In this document: piece by piece, positions 33,346 to 43,564 of the stretch
Position numbering within the stretch: the stretch's first letter is position 1
Layout of the letters: every line of letters begins with the position of its first letter
Source: Ophiocordyceps camponoti-saundersi (nom. inval.)
Taxonomy: Eukaryota; Ascomycota; Sordariomycetes; Hypocreales; Ophiocordycipitaceae
Assembly (NCBI GenBank): GCA_003339415.1
Contig: PDHQ01000066.1
Location: 95,953 to 159,952 of the forward strand
Direction of reading: 5' to 3'
DNA: 64,000 bases
The notes under the pieces: model-generated
The model's input: only the letters and a program-made list of their open reading frames with translations
Told to the model about the DNA's origin: nothing
Databases searched by the model: none
Made by a program: the position numbers and the translations under genes

Positions 33346-36300
33346 CTACTTGAATAAGCTGCGCAAGTCCTTCAGCTTCTGCTTCGCGGCATCCTCCTTG
33401 TCTAGCCCGTTTTTCTGGCCGTCCATGCTGAGACTAGCCAGCTTCATCTTCTTCACCTGAATCTCCACCATCTTCTCTTCGAAGCTGTCTTTCATGATGT
33501 ACCGCACCGTCCGCACCGGCCGCTTCTGACCCAGCCTGTGAACGCGGTCGACCGCCTGCGCCTCCGCCGCCGGGTTGTACTGCGGCTCCATCACGTAGAC
33601 GTTATTGGCCGCCGTCAGGTTCAAGCCGACGCCGCCGGCCATGAGTGAGACGAGTATCACCTCGACACTCCTGTCCTCGCGGAAGCTGTCCATGGCCGCC
33701 GTTCGGGCCGCACGTGTCATGCCCCCGTCCAGCCTCACGAAAGAAATCTTGGCCGCCTTTAACGCCAGCTCGATCAGGTCCAGGTGCGACGTCCATCCCG
33801 AAAAGACGACCGACTTGAACGGCGGCTCCAAAGGGTTGTCCTCGCTCATAGTCTTGGTCTTGAGCAGATCCTCCACCAAGGCCTTCGTCTTCGTGTGAGG
33901 ACCCTCGTACTTATCCAGTCTCTTCCGTTGGCCAGTCCTGGATTTCGTCTTGGCAGGACCTTCGCGCTCGGCTTCAATGGCTTCTCGACGAAGCTGGACG
34001 AACTCGAACCGAGTTGGCGCGTCACATTCGGGGCACTGGACAGACGAAGACCCGGGCTCTAGCAGCGGTAGCACCCGTTCCCGATAGCCCTTGATGCACG
34101 AGCGGCAAATGACGTGGAAGCACGAAGTCATGTAGCCGAGCACATCGTCTTGCGTCTCTGAATCCATGTTCTGCGTCTCGGATGTGTAGATCCTCTTGGT
34201 ACATTCAATGCAGGCGTCGCTATTGGTTTCGCACAAAAGGGCAAACATGTTATGAGCCTTGTGGTGCGACAAGGGAAGCACATCGTCCTCGCCGTCATCC
34301 ACGTCGATGGCCATCTCGGCAGACATGCCTCTGACAGCCACCAGGTCGTCCTCGTTAAGGAGGTCTTTACCGTGAGCGCAGATCAGCCGCAACCGCAGGA
34401 TGGCCTTGAGGATATGTATGTAAGAGCTGCCGCCGAGAGCCTTGCTCGTATTGGGCCCGGCAAGCGCATTGACACGATCCTTTGCGTCTCTAGCAAAGAG
34501 GTCGTACAGGGCCCGCTCCTCGGGGTTAAAGCCAAGCTCAATGACGACGTCCTCTCGCGGAGGCAAGTGAATCTTGTCCTTGAGCCGCCGGAGCGTGATA
34601 GTGTCGACTAGAATCCGGAGCTTGGGGACCACTGTGGGATCGCATGCCTTGAACGGTTCGACAATATATCGGTGAAACTTGGACCGCTCGTCGAAGGGAT
34701 GAATGCGTACGAAGCTCAGAAGCGCCGCTAGGTCATCCAGCCTGTTTTGCACCGGCGTTCCCGTCACTGCCCAGCGCCTCTCGGCCTGCAGGCGGCACAT
34801 GGCCTTGAACTGCAGCGTCGACTGCTCGCGGATCATGTGCGCCTCGTCCAGCACTATGCGGAACCAACCAATCTCCTCCAGGGGATACAGTCCCTCGCCT
34901 CGCTTGCGGCGGGTGCTGAGCTCGTTTGAGACGGAACCGTACGTGGTGATGACGATGTCGAAGCTAGCTAGCTTGGCGGCATCCTTGATCCGGTTGGGTC
35001 CGTGGTAGACGTGGTACGACAGGGAGCCGGGCCGGATGTGCTGCTTGATTTGCTCCTCCCAGTTGGTGATGGTACTCAACGGACAGACGACCAAGGTCGA
35101 TCGGGACTGCCTGGTTACGGGCACAGGGTCGAAGCTCGGCTGATGCATGCTGAGACCATCATTCTTTTTGGGCCCTGCCTCCGCGGCGGGACGCTGAACT
35201 GGCTTGAGGCCCTCCCATTGGATGGCATCGTCGGTGGTGCTCGCAATCAGAGACAGGATGCTCAGCGTCTTGCCGAGCCCCATCATATCAGCCAGGATGC
35301 CGCCTCGGGTCTCCGGGGGTGCCTCTTTCTGTCCAAGGTCGGTAATGACGTTGAAATAGCTGTGCTGACCCCTTTCGTCCATCTTTTTCTTCCAAAACGA
35401 CACCATGCCCTGTTCGTTCGCCTGCTCGCTCAAAGTCCGCTCCCTCATTACCATAAAGTAGAGCCCCTGGCTCTGGTGTTCCAGTAGAGGCGTCATGACG
35501 CGAGCATCAGCCTCCATGGTGGGCAGATTTTTGTTTCGCTTCAGAGAATCAAATACGCCCATAACCTCGGCTCGAATCTCCTCGACCGTCCGATTGACCA
35601 GTCCCGAAGAAATGCCACGAGGGTCGGTCGGATAAACTCTAGGCGGTGGCGGACGATACTCGATGCTGTGCGGGTTTTCGTACCGGATGCCCTTTTGCAC
35701 CATGTAGGGCGAAAGAAGGCTGAGGTTGGTTTTCTGTAGGTGATTGCCGACTATCTTGGCGTACCGACGGGGTCCGTATATGACGACATCGAGAACGTAG
35801 GAGCGCGAGGTTGGCTGGCCTGCTATCTCGCCGGGCTTCTTTGCCTGAGGCGGGATCCGGCACTCAGTCCTCAGTCGGAGGTTGTTGTCGAGGAGAGGAC
35901 AGAAGGCAGCGGCGGTCCTTGGCTCGACGACACCAATGATTTCGCGCGTGTAGTCGGAAGCTTGGATTTTATAGGACCTCTCGCCCACCTGTCTCTTGAG
36001 GACAATCTTTATGGCCGGCTGGTAACCTGGACCCCACAAGCTTCGCGCTCCAGGCTTTGGCGACGGAACGGTTGCACAGTTCAGTCCACTCTTTACCATG
36101 CCGAGGCAGACCTCTTGGTCTTTCGGATCGGCCATCATGATGACGTCGTCATCGTTGGCTACGCGGTCAGCAGCTGGTAGAGACAAGTCAAGCCACAGAC
36201 GGTACTTACCATCAGTCAAGTCCACGGTTTGAAGGGGCGCGGCTCGGCTCTGGACTTGGTTTTCCTTGATATAGGCTCCAAAGACGCCGGTGCCGCCTCT

Positions 36301-36813
36301 GACGGGAATTTCACTTGAGTTTGCGGCATCTTGGGTCTTTCGACGTTTCGGCTCAGGAACCAAGTCGCGGGTCTGAACGTTGTTGGCGCGCTCGAACATG
36401 CTGGCGGCGGAAGAAAAACCACCAAGCGTCGGAGGATCAGAAGAATCATCCGGGCTAGCAAAGAGAAACTGAACGGGACTAGCAGCGCCGCTGCGAGCTT
36501 CGTATCTCGGGGGTCGTAGGTGCGCAGCCGGAGGATCCATGGAGGAAGAACGGCCCAGTTCCATAGCACTGTTGACTCTGCGGTTCGGTTGAAGCAAAGC
36601 AGTCGGATCCCACGCGTGGGAGGTGGTAACTGGGTGCGCTCCATGAGCATCATTTTGAGCGGAGAGGCGAGAGGACGAGGCGGAAAGAGGCGTAGTAGAA
36701 GGAGGAACAGGAGGAGGAGGGGGGGTCGAGGCGAAAGCGGGCACAGCCACGGCATCACTCGAAGCTGAAGGGGAAGAGTAATGCGAGGTCGGAAAGGAAC
36801 CGTTAGCAGCCAT
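33346..36813 (-). CDS. SNF2-family DNA-dependent ATPase with embedded RING finger (HLTF/Rad5/Rad16-like)
   Basis: Proteins of this architecture translocate on DNA and often act as ubiquitin ligases in DNA repair or chromatin control. The frame is open for 1155 codons, but a 51-bp in-frame intron is likely (36209-36159: GTAAGT donor, TGCTGACC branch-like site, TAG acceptor), giving 1138 residues. A disordered Ser/Pro-rich N-terminus (1-200) precedes a conserved region around 240-365 that may be HIRAN-like. The ATPase lobe has the Walker A motif GGILADMMGLGKT near 487-499, DEAH (LDEAHMIREQS), and VTGTPVQNRLDDL. The RING (CIECTKRIY ... CRSCIKGY ... CPECDAP) sits between the lobes. Lobe 2 shows VILVSLMAGGVGLNLT and DRVHRLGQKRPV. 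RING placement inside the helicase places it in the Rad5/Rad16/HLTF group, but which orthologue is not settled. Confidence 0.93.
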   Translation of the reverse strand: MAANGSFPTSHYSSPSASSDAVAVPAFASTPPPPPVPPSTTPLSASSSRLSAQNDAHGAHPVTTSHAWDPTALLQPNRRVNSAMELGRSSSMDPPAAHLRPPRYEARSGAASPVQFLFASPDDSSDPPTLGGFSSAASMFERANNVQTRDLVPEPKRRKTQDAANSSEIPVRGGTGVFGAYIKENQVQSRAAPLQTVDLTDGKYRLWLDLSLPAADRVANDDDVIMMADPKDQEVCLGMVKSGLNCATVPSPKPGARSLWGPGYQPAIKIVLKRQVGERSYKIQASDYTREIIGVVEPRTAAAFCPLLDNNLRLRTECRIPPQAKKPGEIAGQPTSRSYVLDVVIYGPRRYAKIVGNHLQKTNLSLLSPYMVQKGIRYENPHSIEYRPPPPRVYPTDPRGISSGLVNRTVEEIRAEVMGVFDSLKRNKNLPTMEADARVMTPLLEHQSQGLYFMVMRERTLSEQANEQGMVSFWKKKMDERGQHSYFNVITDLGQKEAPPETRGGILADMMGLGKTLSILSLIASTTDDAIQWEGLKPVQRPAAEAGPKKNDGLSMHQPSFDPVPVTRQSRSTLVVCPLSTITNWEEQIKQHIRPGSLSYHVYHGPNRIKDAAKLASFDIVITTYGSVSNELSTRRKRGEGLYPLEEIGWFRIVLDEAHMIREQSTLQFKAMCRLQAERRWAVTGTPVQNRLDDLAALLSFVRIHPFDERSKFHRYIVEPFKACDPTVVPKLRILVDTITLRRLKDKIHLPPREDVVIELGFNPEERALYDLFARDAKDRVNALAGPNTSKALGGSSYIHILKAILRLRLICAHGKDLLNEDDLVAVRGMSAEMAIDVDDGEDDVLPLSHHKAHNMFALLCETNSDACIECTKRIYTSETQNMDSETQDDVLGYMTSCFHVICRSCIKGYRERVLPLLEPGSSSVQCPECDAPTRFEFVQLRREAIEAEREGPAKTKSRTGQRKRLDKYEGPHTKTKALVEDLLKTKTMSEDNPLEPPFKSVVFSGWTSHLDLIELALKAAKISFVRLDGGMTRAARTAAMDSFREDRSVEVILVSLMAGGVGLNLTAANNVYVMEPQYNPAAEAQAVDRVHRLGQKRPVRTVRYIMKDSFEEKMVEIQVKKMKLASLSMDGQKNGLDKEDAAKQKLKDLRSLFK

Positions 36814-37539
36814 GATGGGCGAAAGAGAAGAAAAGGCGTTGGAGAGTCATCAGAGGCTCATGACGGCGTGGTGAGGAGGCGAGGAAGAGAGAGAGAAAGG
36901 GGGACAAGAGAAGGGGAAAAGGAAGAGAGAGAGAGAGAGAGAGAACGAGCGAGAGAGAGAGAAGAAGAAGAAAAAAGACGATGACAGATACAACGACGTT
37001 TCAGAGCCCAGCTTTCGACGATATCATATAACAGTAGGTGAAGTCGTGCGAGAAGCGAGAAGGTGGTCAGCTGCCCGCCCATTGGCTCGTGCCACCCTTC
37101 CATTCCCAGTTCCGCTTACCTGGAAACTGAAAGGAGAAGAGGCTCCCGCCCAGAGCCGGGGTCGCGTGACGCCCGCCCCCACCAGTTGGACGCCAGTTGG
37201 GCTTCGTACCGGTACATCATACTGTTAGTGCACAGAGATACTGCACCACTCTACCGCACATGCATGCAATTTGCTGACCAAATCGAAGCAGCTCAGATTG
37301 ATAATGGGGATAAGCAGAGCCTCTTAAGCCACCTTCTTCTGCCGCTGCCCCCTCCCCTCCACCCGCTATCATCCAGCCGTCGTCCCCCCACTTAGTACTC
37401 ACCTCAGTGGCTGTGCTCTGCCGTGCCGCCTGCAGAAGTAGCGGTACCTGTACAGCGATCTACAGGTACACACCATCTCTAATCCGTACTGCTGGTGGGA
37501 TCAAAAAATCCCACACCTCTTTCTCTCGCACACAGCAAT
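36814..37539. promoter_or_regulatory. Divergent region between SNF2 gene and srp68
   Basis: These 726 bp should contain both promoters. A purine-rich GAGAGAGA block (36880-36975) lies on the SNF2 side, in its leader. On the srp68 side, GTACCGGTACATC near 37207-37219 and GGTACCTG near 37442-37449 are short palindromic patches. No gene was found. Confidence 0.55.
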
Positions 37540-39502
37540 ATGGACATCACCGGCTTCGTCGTGCGAGGCCGCGACCAGGCCCTGCTCTACGGCGATTACG
37601 CCACTTACCACAGCCAACTGGCGAAGCGCCTCCTCAACTCGCGCAAGAAGCTCGGCATAGCGACCAAGAACCGAGGCAAATTCCACAAGAGGGACTCTCC
37701 CACTGCCGACCAGGTCGCTGCCAACCATGAGTCCGCTGCTCCCCCCCCCCCCCCTCACCCCCCTTGTCAGCCGTTTCGAATCCATCCGTCTAATCGTCAT
37801 CTCCTAGATACGTCCATCTACTCCTACTTACCAGCGAGCGGGCTTGGGCTCAAGCCATGAGCTTCAAGACCGCCGGCCAGAAGGATATTCCACGCCGAAG
37901 TCGCTCTCACATCGTCTCACGACTTCATAGGGCTGTTACTACCGCCCAGGAGCTGGCTCAAATTCTCTCCAGTACAGCTCCGGTCCGAGATGTGCTCGAG
38001 GCCAAGGCCTACGCCGCCCTTGTTCAAGGCGCCATGCAATTCGAGAAGCGAGCATGGCAGCCGTGCCTACAGAGCTATGCCGTTGCCAGATCCGCCTACG
38101 CCGCCTTGTCCGCTACCGGGAATGCCGACCTCTTCAAGGATCTGTTATCCGAGACGATAGACCCCTACATCCGCTACGCCGCCTATCAGTTGAAGACGCC
38201 CCGTACGGTTCCCATCTCCTCCATTGTCGCAAAGGCCTTTCCCTGGAACGACGCCGCTCTGGTCAGCGAGATCAACCAGGTCGACCCAACCGTGCTCGGG
38301 GCTACATCCGGCTCAGATGCTTCAGCAGCTCAGGATATTCCCAAGACGCTGACCTGGCGATCCCGCCAAGTTCAAATCGAGGACGCCCAGATATCGCAAG
38401 CTTGGGCCTCCGTCCTGGCAGCCAAGTCGCGCCTGACAGACCATCTCGCTCAGGCAACCGACCGCGAACCTCGCAAGGTGGCCGCCGCTTACGACGAGCT
38501 TTTGACGGCCACCCAGGATGCCGTCGACGCCACCAAGCAAGCCATCGACGAACTCAAGGCCGAAGGCGTCGCCCAGAGCGACAGCCGCATGCAAAGCTTG
38601 CTCATCGCCCGCACCGCCGTCAACTATGAAATGATCAGCTGGAGAATCGGCCGCAACCGCGTTCTGACTGGGCCACAGGATGGCGCACCTGAGGAGTACG
38701 ACTTCCCCCGACGGAAAAAGGCAAAGGCCAAATCGCCGACCGCCAAGAAACAGCGCCAGCTTCCCACGAGCAGGAAGCTGGCCAGGCTCAGGGAAAAGGT
38801 TGCGCTCTACGACGGCACGCTGAAAAGCCTAAAGTCCATCAAGGAGCTGCCGGGCGTCGCAGCCGACGAACCTCTCTCCACCAACATCCAAGCCTTCGAG
38901 AACTACTTTGACTCTCTTCGGTGAGCCAACACTCCCCCTTCCTTCCTTCGCTTCAGTCATGTTAACCCCCTTCAAAAAGTTACCTCTCAATTGCTCGTTC
39001 CCACGCTCTCGTCGGCAACTTCGCCAACGCCCTCGCCCTCGTCAACGGTGCCGTCAAGTTGCGCAACGACGCCGCGTCCAGCATAAAGTCTTCCAACGTC
39101 GACGACGACGCCCTGCCCCTGGGCATCGACGTCTCTTCCGACTCCGTCAGCTTCCTCGGCAAGCTTCTCGAGGGCGAGTTGCAGCGCCACCGGGCCCTCG
39201 TCCACATCGAGTCCCTCCGAAAGGAACAGAACAACTCTATCCACAAAGCTCACAACCTGCCCCTCATCGATAGGCTGGACCAGTATCCCGCCGGTGGCGT
39301 CGACCTCGAAAATCTCGTCGACTTCCCTCCTAAGATGCACCTCGTGCCCATCAAACCCATCTTCCTCGACGTTGCCTGGAACTACATCAACTACCCCGGC
39401 AAGTCGGCTGGTGCCAAACCGCCGACCGCCGCCGTCGAGCAGTCATCGTCGAAGCAGGAGCAGCAACCTAAGAGGGGTTGGTTCAGCTTCGGGCGGTCAT
39501 AG
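37540..39502 (+). CDS. srp68: Signal recognition particle subunit SRP68
   Basis: SRP68 binds 7S RNA together with SRP72 in the signal recognition particle, which targets nascent secretory proteins to the ER. Three exons (37540-37730, 37808-38920, 38980-39502) give 608 residues, a normal fungal SRP68 length. The N-terminal RNA-binding domain is evident: DYATYHSQLAKRLLNSRKKL, KNRGKFHKRD, then YVHLLLLTSERAWAQAM across splice 1. Helical TPR-like sequence follows (LEAKAYAALVQGAMQFEKRA, DPYIRYAAYQL). The splice into exon 3 restores RYLSIARSHALVGNFANALA. The C-terminus LVPIKPIFLDVAWNYINYP is the conserved SRP68 tail, followed by GWFSFGRS. Intron 1 uses a GTCCGC donor, which is weak; the protein match across the junction supports it. 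The 5' leader is divergent from the SNF2 gene. Confidence 0.94.
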
Positions 39503-40021
39503 GCTGCGCGTATGTGGTCATGTTATGTCACATGTCTTTCATCTCTTTCTCTCTGCCTCGATCCGTGGGGAATTGGCAAGAAGCAAGTGTTGGGGTAAGA
39601 AGGGGATTCCATCCAACCATTTAGTCACCCACCCCATTGATCCGAAGAAAGAAGAAGAAAAGAAACCGCGATAGTAGAGAGGGGAGCTGTTATTGAACCA
39701 TCTAGCTACCTACGTCCGTTTCATACAATCGCGAATCCATATACAAATCATGCGTGAGCCTCCCTCGATACAAGGTCATCAAGTTTCGAAAAGGTTTTGA
39801 TGCTCCAACGCCTAAATTCCCTCCTGCCATGATATCTAGGACACGAGTAAAGAGATGTGTGTGTCAGAGAGCCGAGGGACAAGCATACAGTACAGCGGAG
39901 ATATAGCACAAGAAGTGGGACGGGCTCTTCGCCCCCGCGTCATGTCCTCCGCGAAATGAAAGAGTTATTGAGAAAATGGTGTTTCAGAAATGGCCAGACA
40001 ACCAGAGACGAAGCCACGCTC
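39503..40021. other. Convergent 3' region between srp68 and ssc1
   Basis: These 519 bp lie between converging stop codons and should be the two 3' UTRs. No supported ORF, RNA gene or notable repeat was seen. Confidence 0.7.
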
Positions 40022-42204
40022 TCAAGGCTTGTTCTTATCCTTCTCGTTCTCGTCTTTCTTCTCACCCTCCTCAGGAGCCTGCTGCTCCTCGCCGGGTGGC
40101 GACTGGCTGTTCTTGCTCTCGTTTTGAGACTTGTACATCTTGTCGAAGAGGTTGAGACTGGCACTTTGGAGATCGTCGATCTTGTCCTTGATGTCGGCGG
40201 CCGTCGAGTTCGACTTGCCGGATTGGAAGTCGACGATGAACTCTCGGAAAGAGGCAATCTTATCCTTGATATCTTTGACCTCAGCCGGGTCGAGCTTATC
40301 GGAATAGTCCTTCAGGGCGCGCTCGGTGTCATTGATGACGGTGTCGGCGCGGTTGGCTGTCTCGATCGCGCTCTTGCGCTCCTTGTCGGCTTCAGCGTGC
40401 TTCTCCGAGTCCTGCACCATCTGCTGGATCTCTTCCTCGGACAGACCCGAGCCCGAGGCAATGGTGATGGACTGATCCTTGTTAGTCGACTTGTCCTTGG
40501 CGTGGACGTGGACGATGGAATCGGCGTCGATGTCAAAGGTGACTTCAATCTGGGGGACGCCGCGGTGGGCCGGGGGGATGCCGACGAGCTGGAAGTTGCC
40601 GAGGAGTTTGTTATCGCGGACGAGCTCACGCTCACCCTGGTAGACCTTGATCTCGACGGCGTTTTGGAAGTCGGCCGCAGTGGAGAAGGTTTGAGACTTC
40701 TTGGCGGGGATGGTGGTGTTTCGGTTAATCAATCGAGTGAAGACTCCGCCCAACGTCTCGATACCGAGAGACAGCGGCGTAACGTCCAGAAGAAGGAGGT
40801 CTTTGACCTCACCAGATAGGACGGCACCCTGGATGGCAGCGCCCATGGCCACAGCCTCGTCGGGGTTTACAGACTTGGCCGGTTCGCGCCCGAAGATGCT
40901 CTTGACGGACTCGGTAACCTTGGGCATGCGGGTCATGCCACCAACCAAGATGACCTCCTTGATCTCTTTGGCCTGAAGGCCGGCGTCCTTGAGAGCCTTG
41001 CGGACGGGCTCAACGGTGCGCTTGATGAGGGGTTCCATCATGTTCTCCAGCTGAGAACGAGAAAGTTTCATGTTGATGTGCTTGGGTCCGGATGCATCGG
41101 CGGTGATGAAGGGCAGGTTGATGTCGGTTTGAAGCGACGAGGAGAGCTCGATCTTGGCCTTTTCAGCAGCCTCACGAATGCGCTGGATGGCCATGCGATC
41201 CTGTGAGAGGTCGATGCCTGACGACTTCTTGAAATCGGAGACAATGTGTCGGACGAGTAAGATGTCAAAGTCCTCACCACCAAGATGGGTATCACCATTA
41301 GTGGATTTAACCTCGAAGACACCACTCTGTATCTCAAGAATGGAGATATCAAAGGTGCCACCGCCAAGGTCGTATACGGCTACGACCGAGTCATCAGACT
41401 TTTCTAGACCGTAGGCGAGGGCGGCGGCCGTAGGCTCGTTGACGACGCGGAGGACGTTGAGGCCAGCAATTTGACCAGCATCCTTGGTGCTCTGTCGTTG
41501 GGCGTCGTTGAAGTAAGCGGGAACCGTGACAACAGCGTTCTTGATGGGCTTGGAGAGGTAGGCCTCGGCCGTCTCCTTCATCTTGTTGAGGACGAAACCG
41601 CCAATCTGTGAGGGCGAGTACTTTTGGTCGCGGGCCTGGACCCACGCATCGCCATTGGAGTGCTGGACGATCTTATAGGGCACCTCCTTGATGTCCCGCT
41701 GCACCTCGGGGTCGGTGAATTTGCGGCCTATTAACCGCTTGGTGGCGAAGAGTGTGTTTTCCGGATTGACGACAGCTTGCCGCTTGGCAGCGACGCCCAC
41801 CAGCCGCTCACCGTTCTCGGCGAAGGCAACAACGGAGGGGGTAGTGCGAGCACCTGGGAAAAAGTGTCAGGGAGGGGGGAGAGGGAGAAACCAGCGGAAT
41901 TAGGATACAAGACGGACCTTCGGAGTTTTCGATGATACGAGGCGTCTTGCCCTCCATGATGGCCACGGCAGAGTTGGTTGTGCCCAGGTCTATGCCAATG
42001 ACGGCACCTTGAACCTTGCCATCGCCTGAGGCAGCTGTGGATTCCAGACGGGAAAACCTCGATGCCAGAGGCGCCCTGGCAAAAGCAGCAGGCCGGGCTG
42101 CCCGAGGAAGCTGTTGATGAAAATTTGTTAGAAGCCGGTAAGATGCGACGAACAAGCCAGTACGGAGAGAGGCATACAGATCGGGAAAGACGCGAAGCCA
42201 ACAT
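40022..42204 (-). CDS. ssc1: Mitochondrial Hsp70 chaperone (Ssc1/mortalin type)
   Basis: This is the matrix Hsp70 that powers import through the PAM motor and folds imported proteins, using ATP with Mge1 and Mdj1/Tim44 partners. Three exons (42204-42178, 42110-41918, 41853-40022) give 683 residues. The presequence (about residues 1-35) is Arg/Ala/Leu/Ser-rich with no acidic residue before E32. The nucleotide-binding domain opens with [17 protein letters not shown] near 48-64, then [15 protein letters not shown] and [18 protein letters not shown]. The substrate-binding domain contains [16 protein letters not shown] and [16 protein letters not shown]. The C-terminal lid ends in a Glu/Lys-rich tail ([20 protein letters not shown]), typical of mitochondrial Hsp70 and unlike the EEVD end of cytosolic or the KDEL-type end of ER forms. 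Exon 1 is 27 nt, so annotation that starts at an internal Met would lose the targeting signal. Confidence 0.96.
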
Positions 42205-43564
42205 GTTTATGGGAGAGAAGGCGCGATGAGGAAGAGGGGAAGTCGTTGGCTATCGACGGTTTGAAGGAGAGAGAATAGAAATGCAGGGACGGCGAATAAT
42301 TTTTTCTTTCTTCCCCTTTTAAGACCCTGACTTGAGGGTCCGGAGAAAAAAAAAAGGCTGCTACTACCTCATGGAAGCCGAAGGAAAAAATCGGGTGCGG
42401 ATTACTGTTAATCCGGAATACCCCAGTTGCGACTCGACGATTCCAACGATTCCAGACGCTGACTAACCACCTTTACAGCCTTGGTAGCCTCATGGCCCCA
42501 TGGGTAGCCTCATTGACTCACTGGTTAAAGGGCATGCAACTCTACCACGTGGAGACGACGACGCGGAGACGGAGGAGTGACGGACTTGGAATTGGAAGCT
42601 GTGGACGATGTTGACGACGACTCGTTCGTTCATTTGGCGTCGATGATGAATACGTCTTGAAGATGGGCTGAGCGGTAACGGCATTGTTACCGGCAGATGG
42701 CGCTGCTGGCTTGTCACGAATCGTGACCTATCTTGGTAGGGAAAGCAGAGCAGAGCGGGTGTACTCCGTGGTGTGTCTGTGTCTCCATTATGTACTGTAC
42801 CGAGTCTGACGGTGCCGCAGAAGCCGGCTTGGCATCCGAGACGAGCAGCGAGTGCAATATTTGCGAGCATGATTGTGTAATTGCATGGACGTGGACGATA
42901 TATGGACGCACTCGCTCAGTATTCGTAAGGTGATATCATGGCAACACGCCTACGTAGTAGTAGGCGGGTGCTCCAGCACCTAAAGAGACGCCATCTCGAT
43001 ACCCGAGGCCAAACCTGTGCATGCCCAGCCCTGGGTTCTCCATTCCGTCCGTGCTGCGCGCTGCCTGCCCAGCCCAAGATTGACGTGAGAAGGTGGGAGA
43101 CCCGTATCGGTGACTTACTCATGTAGGGGTCATACCACTGTGGCGCCGCCCTCAGGGCCTCAGACATGAGGTTCCCGCTACTTGCCTCATTACGTACGAT
43201 CCCCACACTGTACATAAGCGCATGCCTCTGCCGCGGACACCTGTACGGCGGATTCCTTCGTATCGCTCGCCTCAGGCTCAGGGTATCCATCTCCAACCAC
43301 GTCCCTCGCCCACGTCCCTCGCCCACGTCCCTCGCCTCTTTTTTTTTTGCCCCCCCCCCATCTTCATCCTCATCCTCATCCTCATTCTCTCTCGACCCTG
43401 ACCTTCATCTCTCCGACTGCGATATCCATCGCATCCACTTCTTCCACTACTCACCTGGCTTTCCCTTCTACTCCAGTTACTCGATATCTGCCTCATCGTC
43501 GTTCCTCTCTTTCAACAGCGGCCATTCCGCACCGCAGCCGCCACTCGGCGGCTAGGTCAGGACC
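42205..43564. promoter_or_regulatory. Divergent region between ssc1 and the WD-repeat gene
   Basis: These 1.36 kb separate two divergent genes. They contain an inverted repeat GACCCTGACTTGAGGGTC (42323-42340), a near-palindrome GGATTACTGTTAATCC (42399-42414) and a 13-bp minisatellite at 43297-43335 near the WD gene. I looked for heat-shock elements before ssc1 and found only two TTC triplets at off-register spacing. No coding gene is supported. Confidence 0.55.
43297..43335 (+). repeat. 13-bp minisatellite CCACGTCCCTCGC x3
   Basis: There are three perfect units (43297-43309, 43310-43322, 43323-43335) about 230 bp before the start codon of the downstream gene, each containing CACGTC. The next sequence is a T run followed by a C run. 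Confidence 0.95.

Noticed and set aside
42205..42480. Heat-shock elements upstream of ssc1
   Set aside because: Two TTC triplets at 42441 and 42450 are nine bases apart rather than in the five-base register of a heat-shock element, with no GAA partners.
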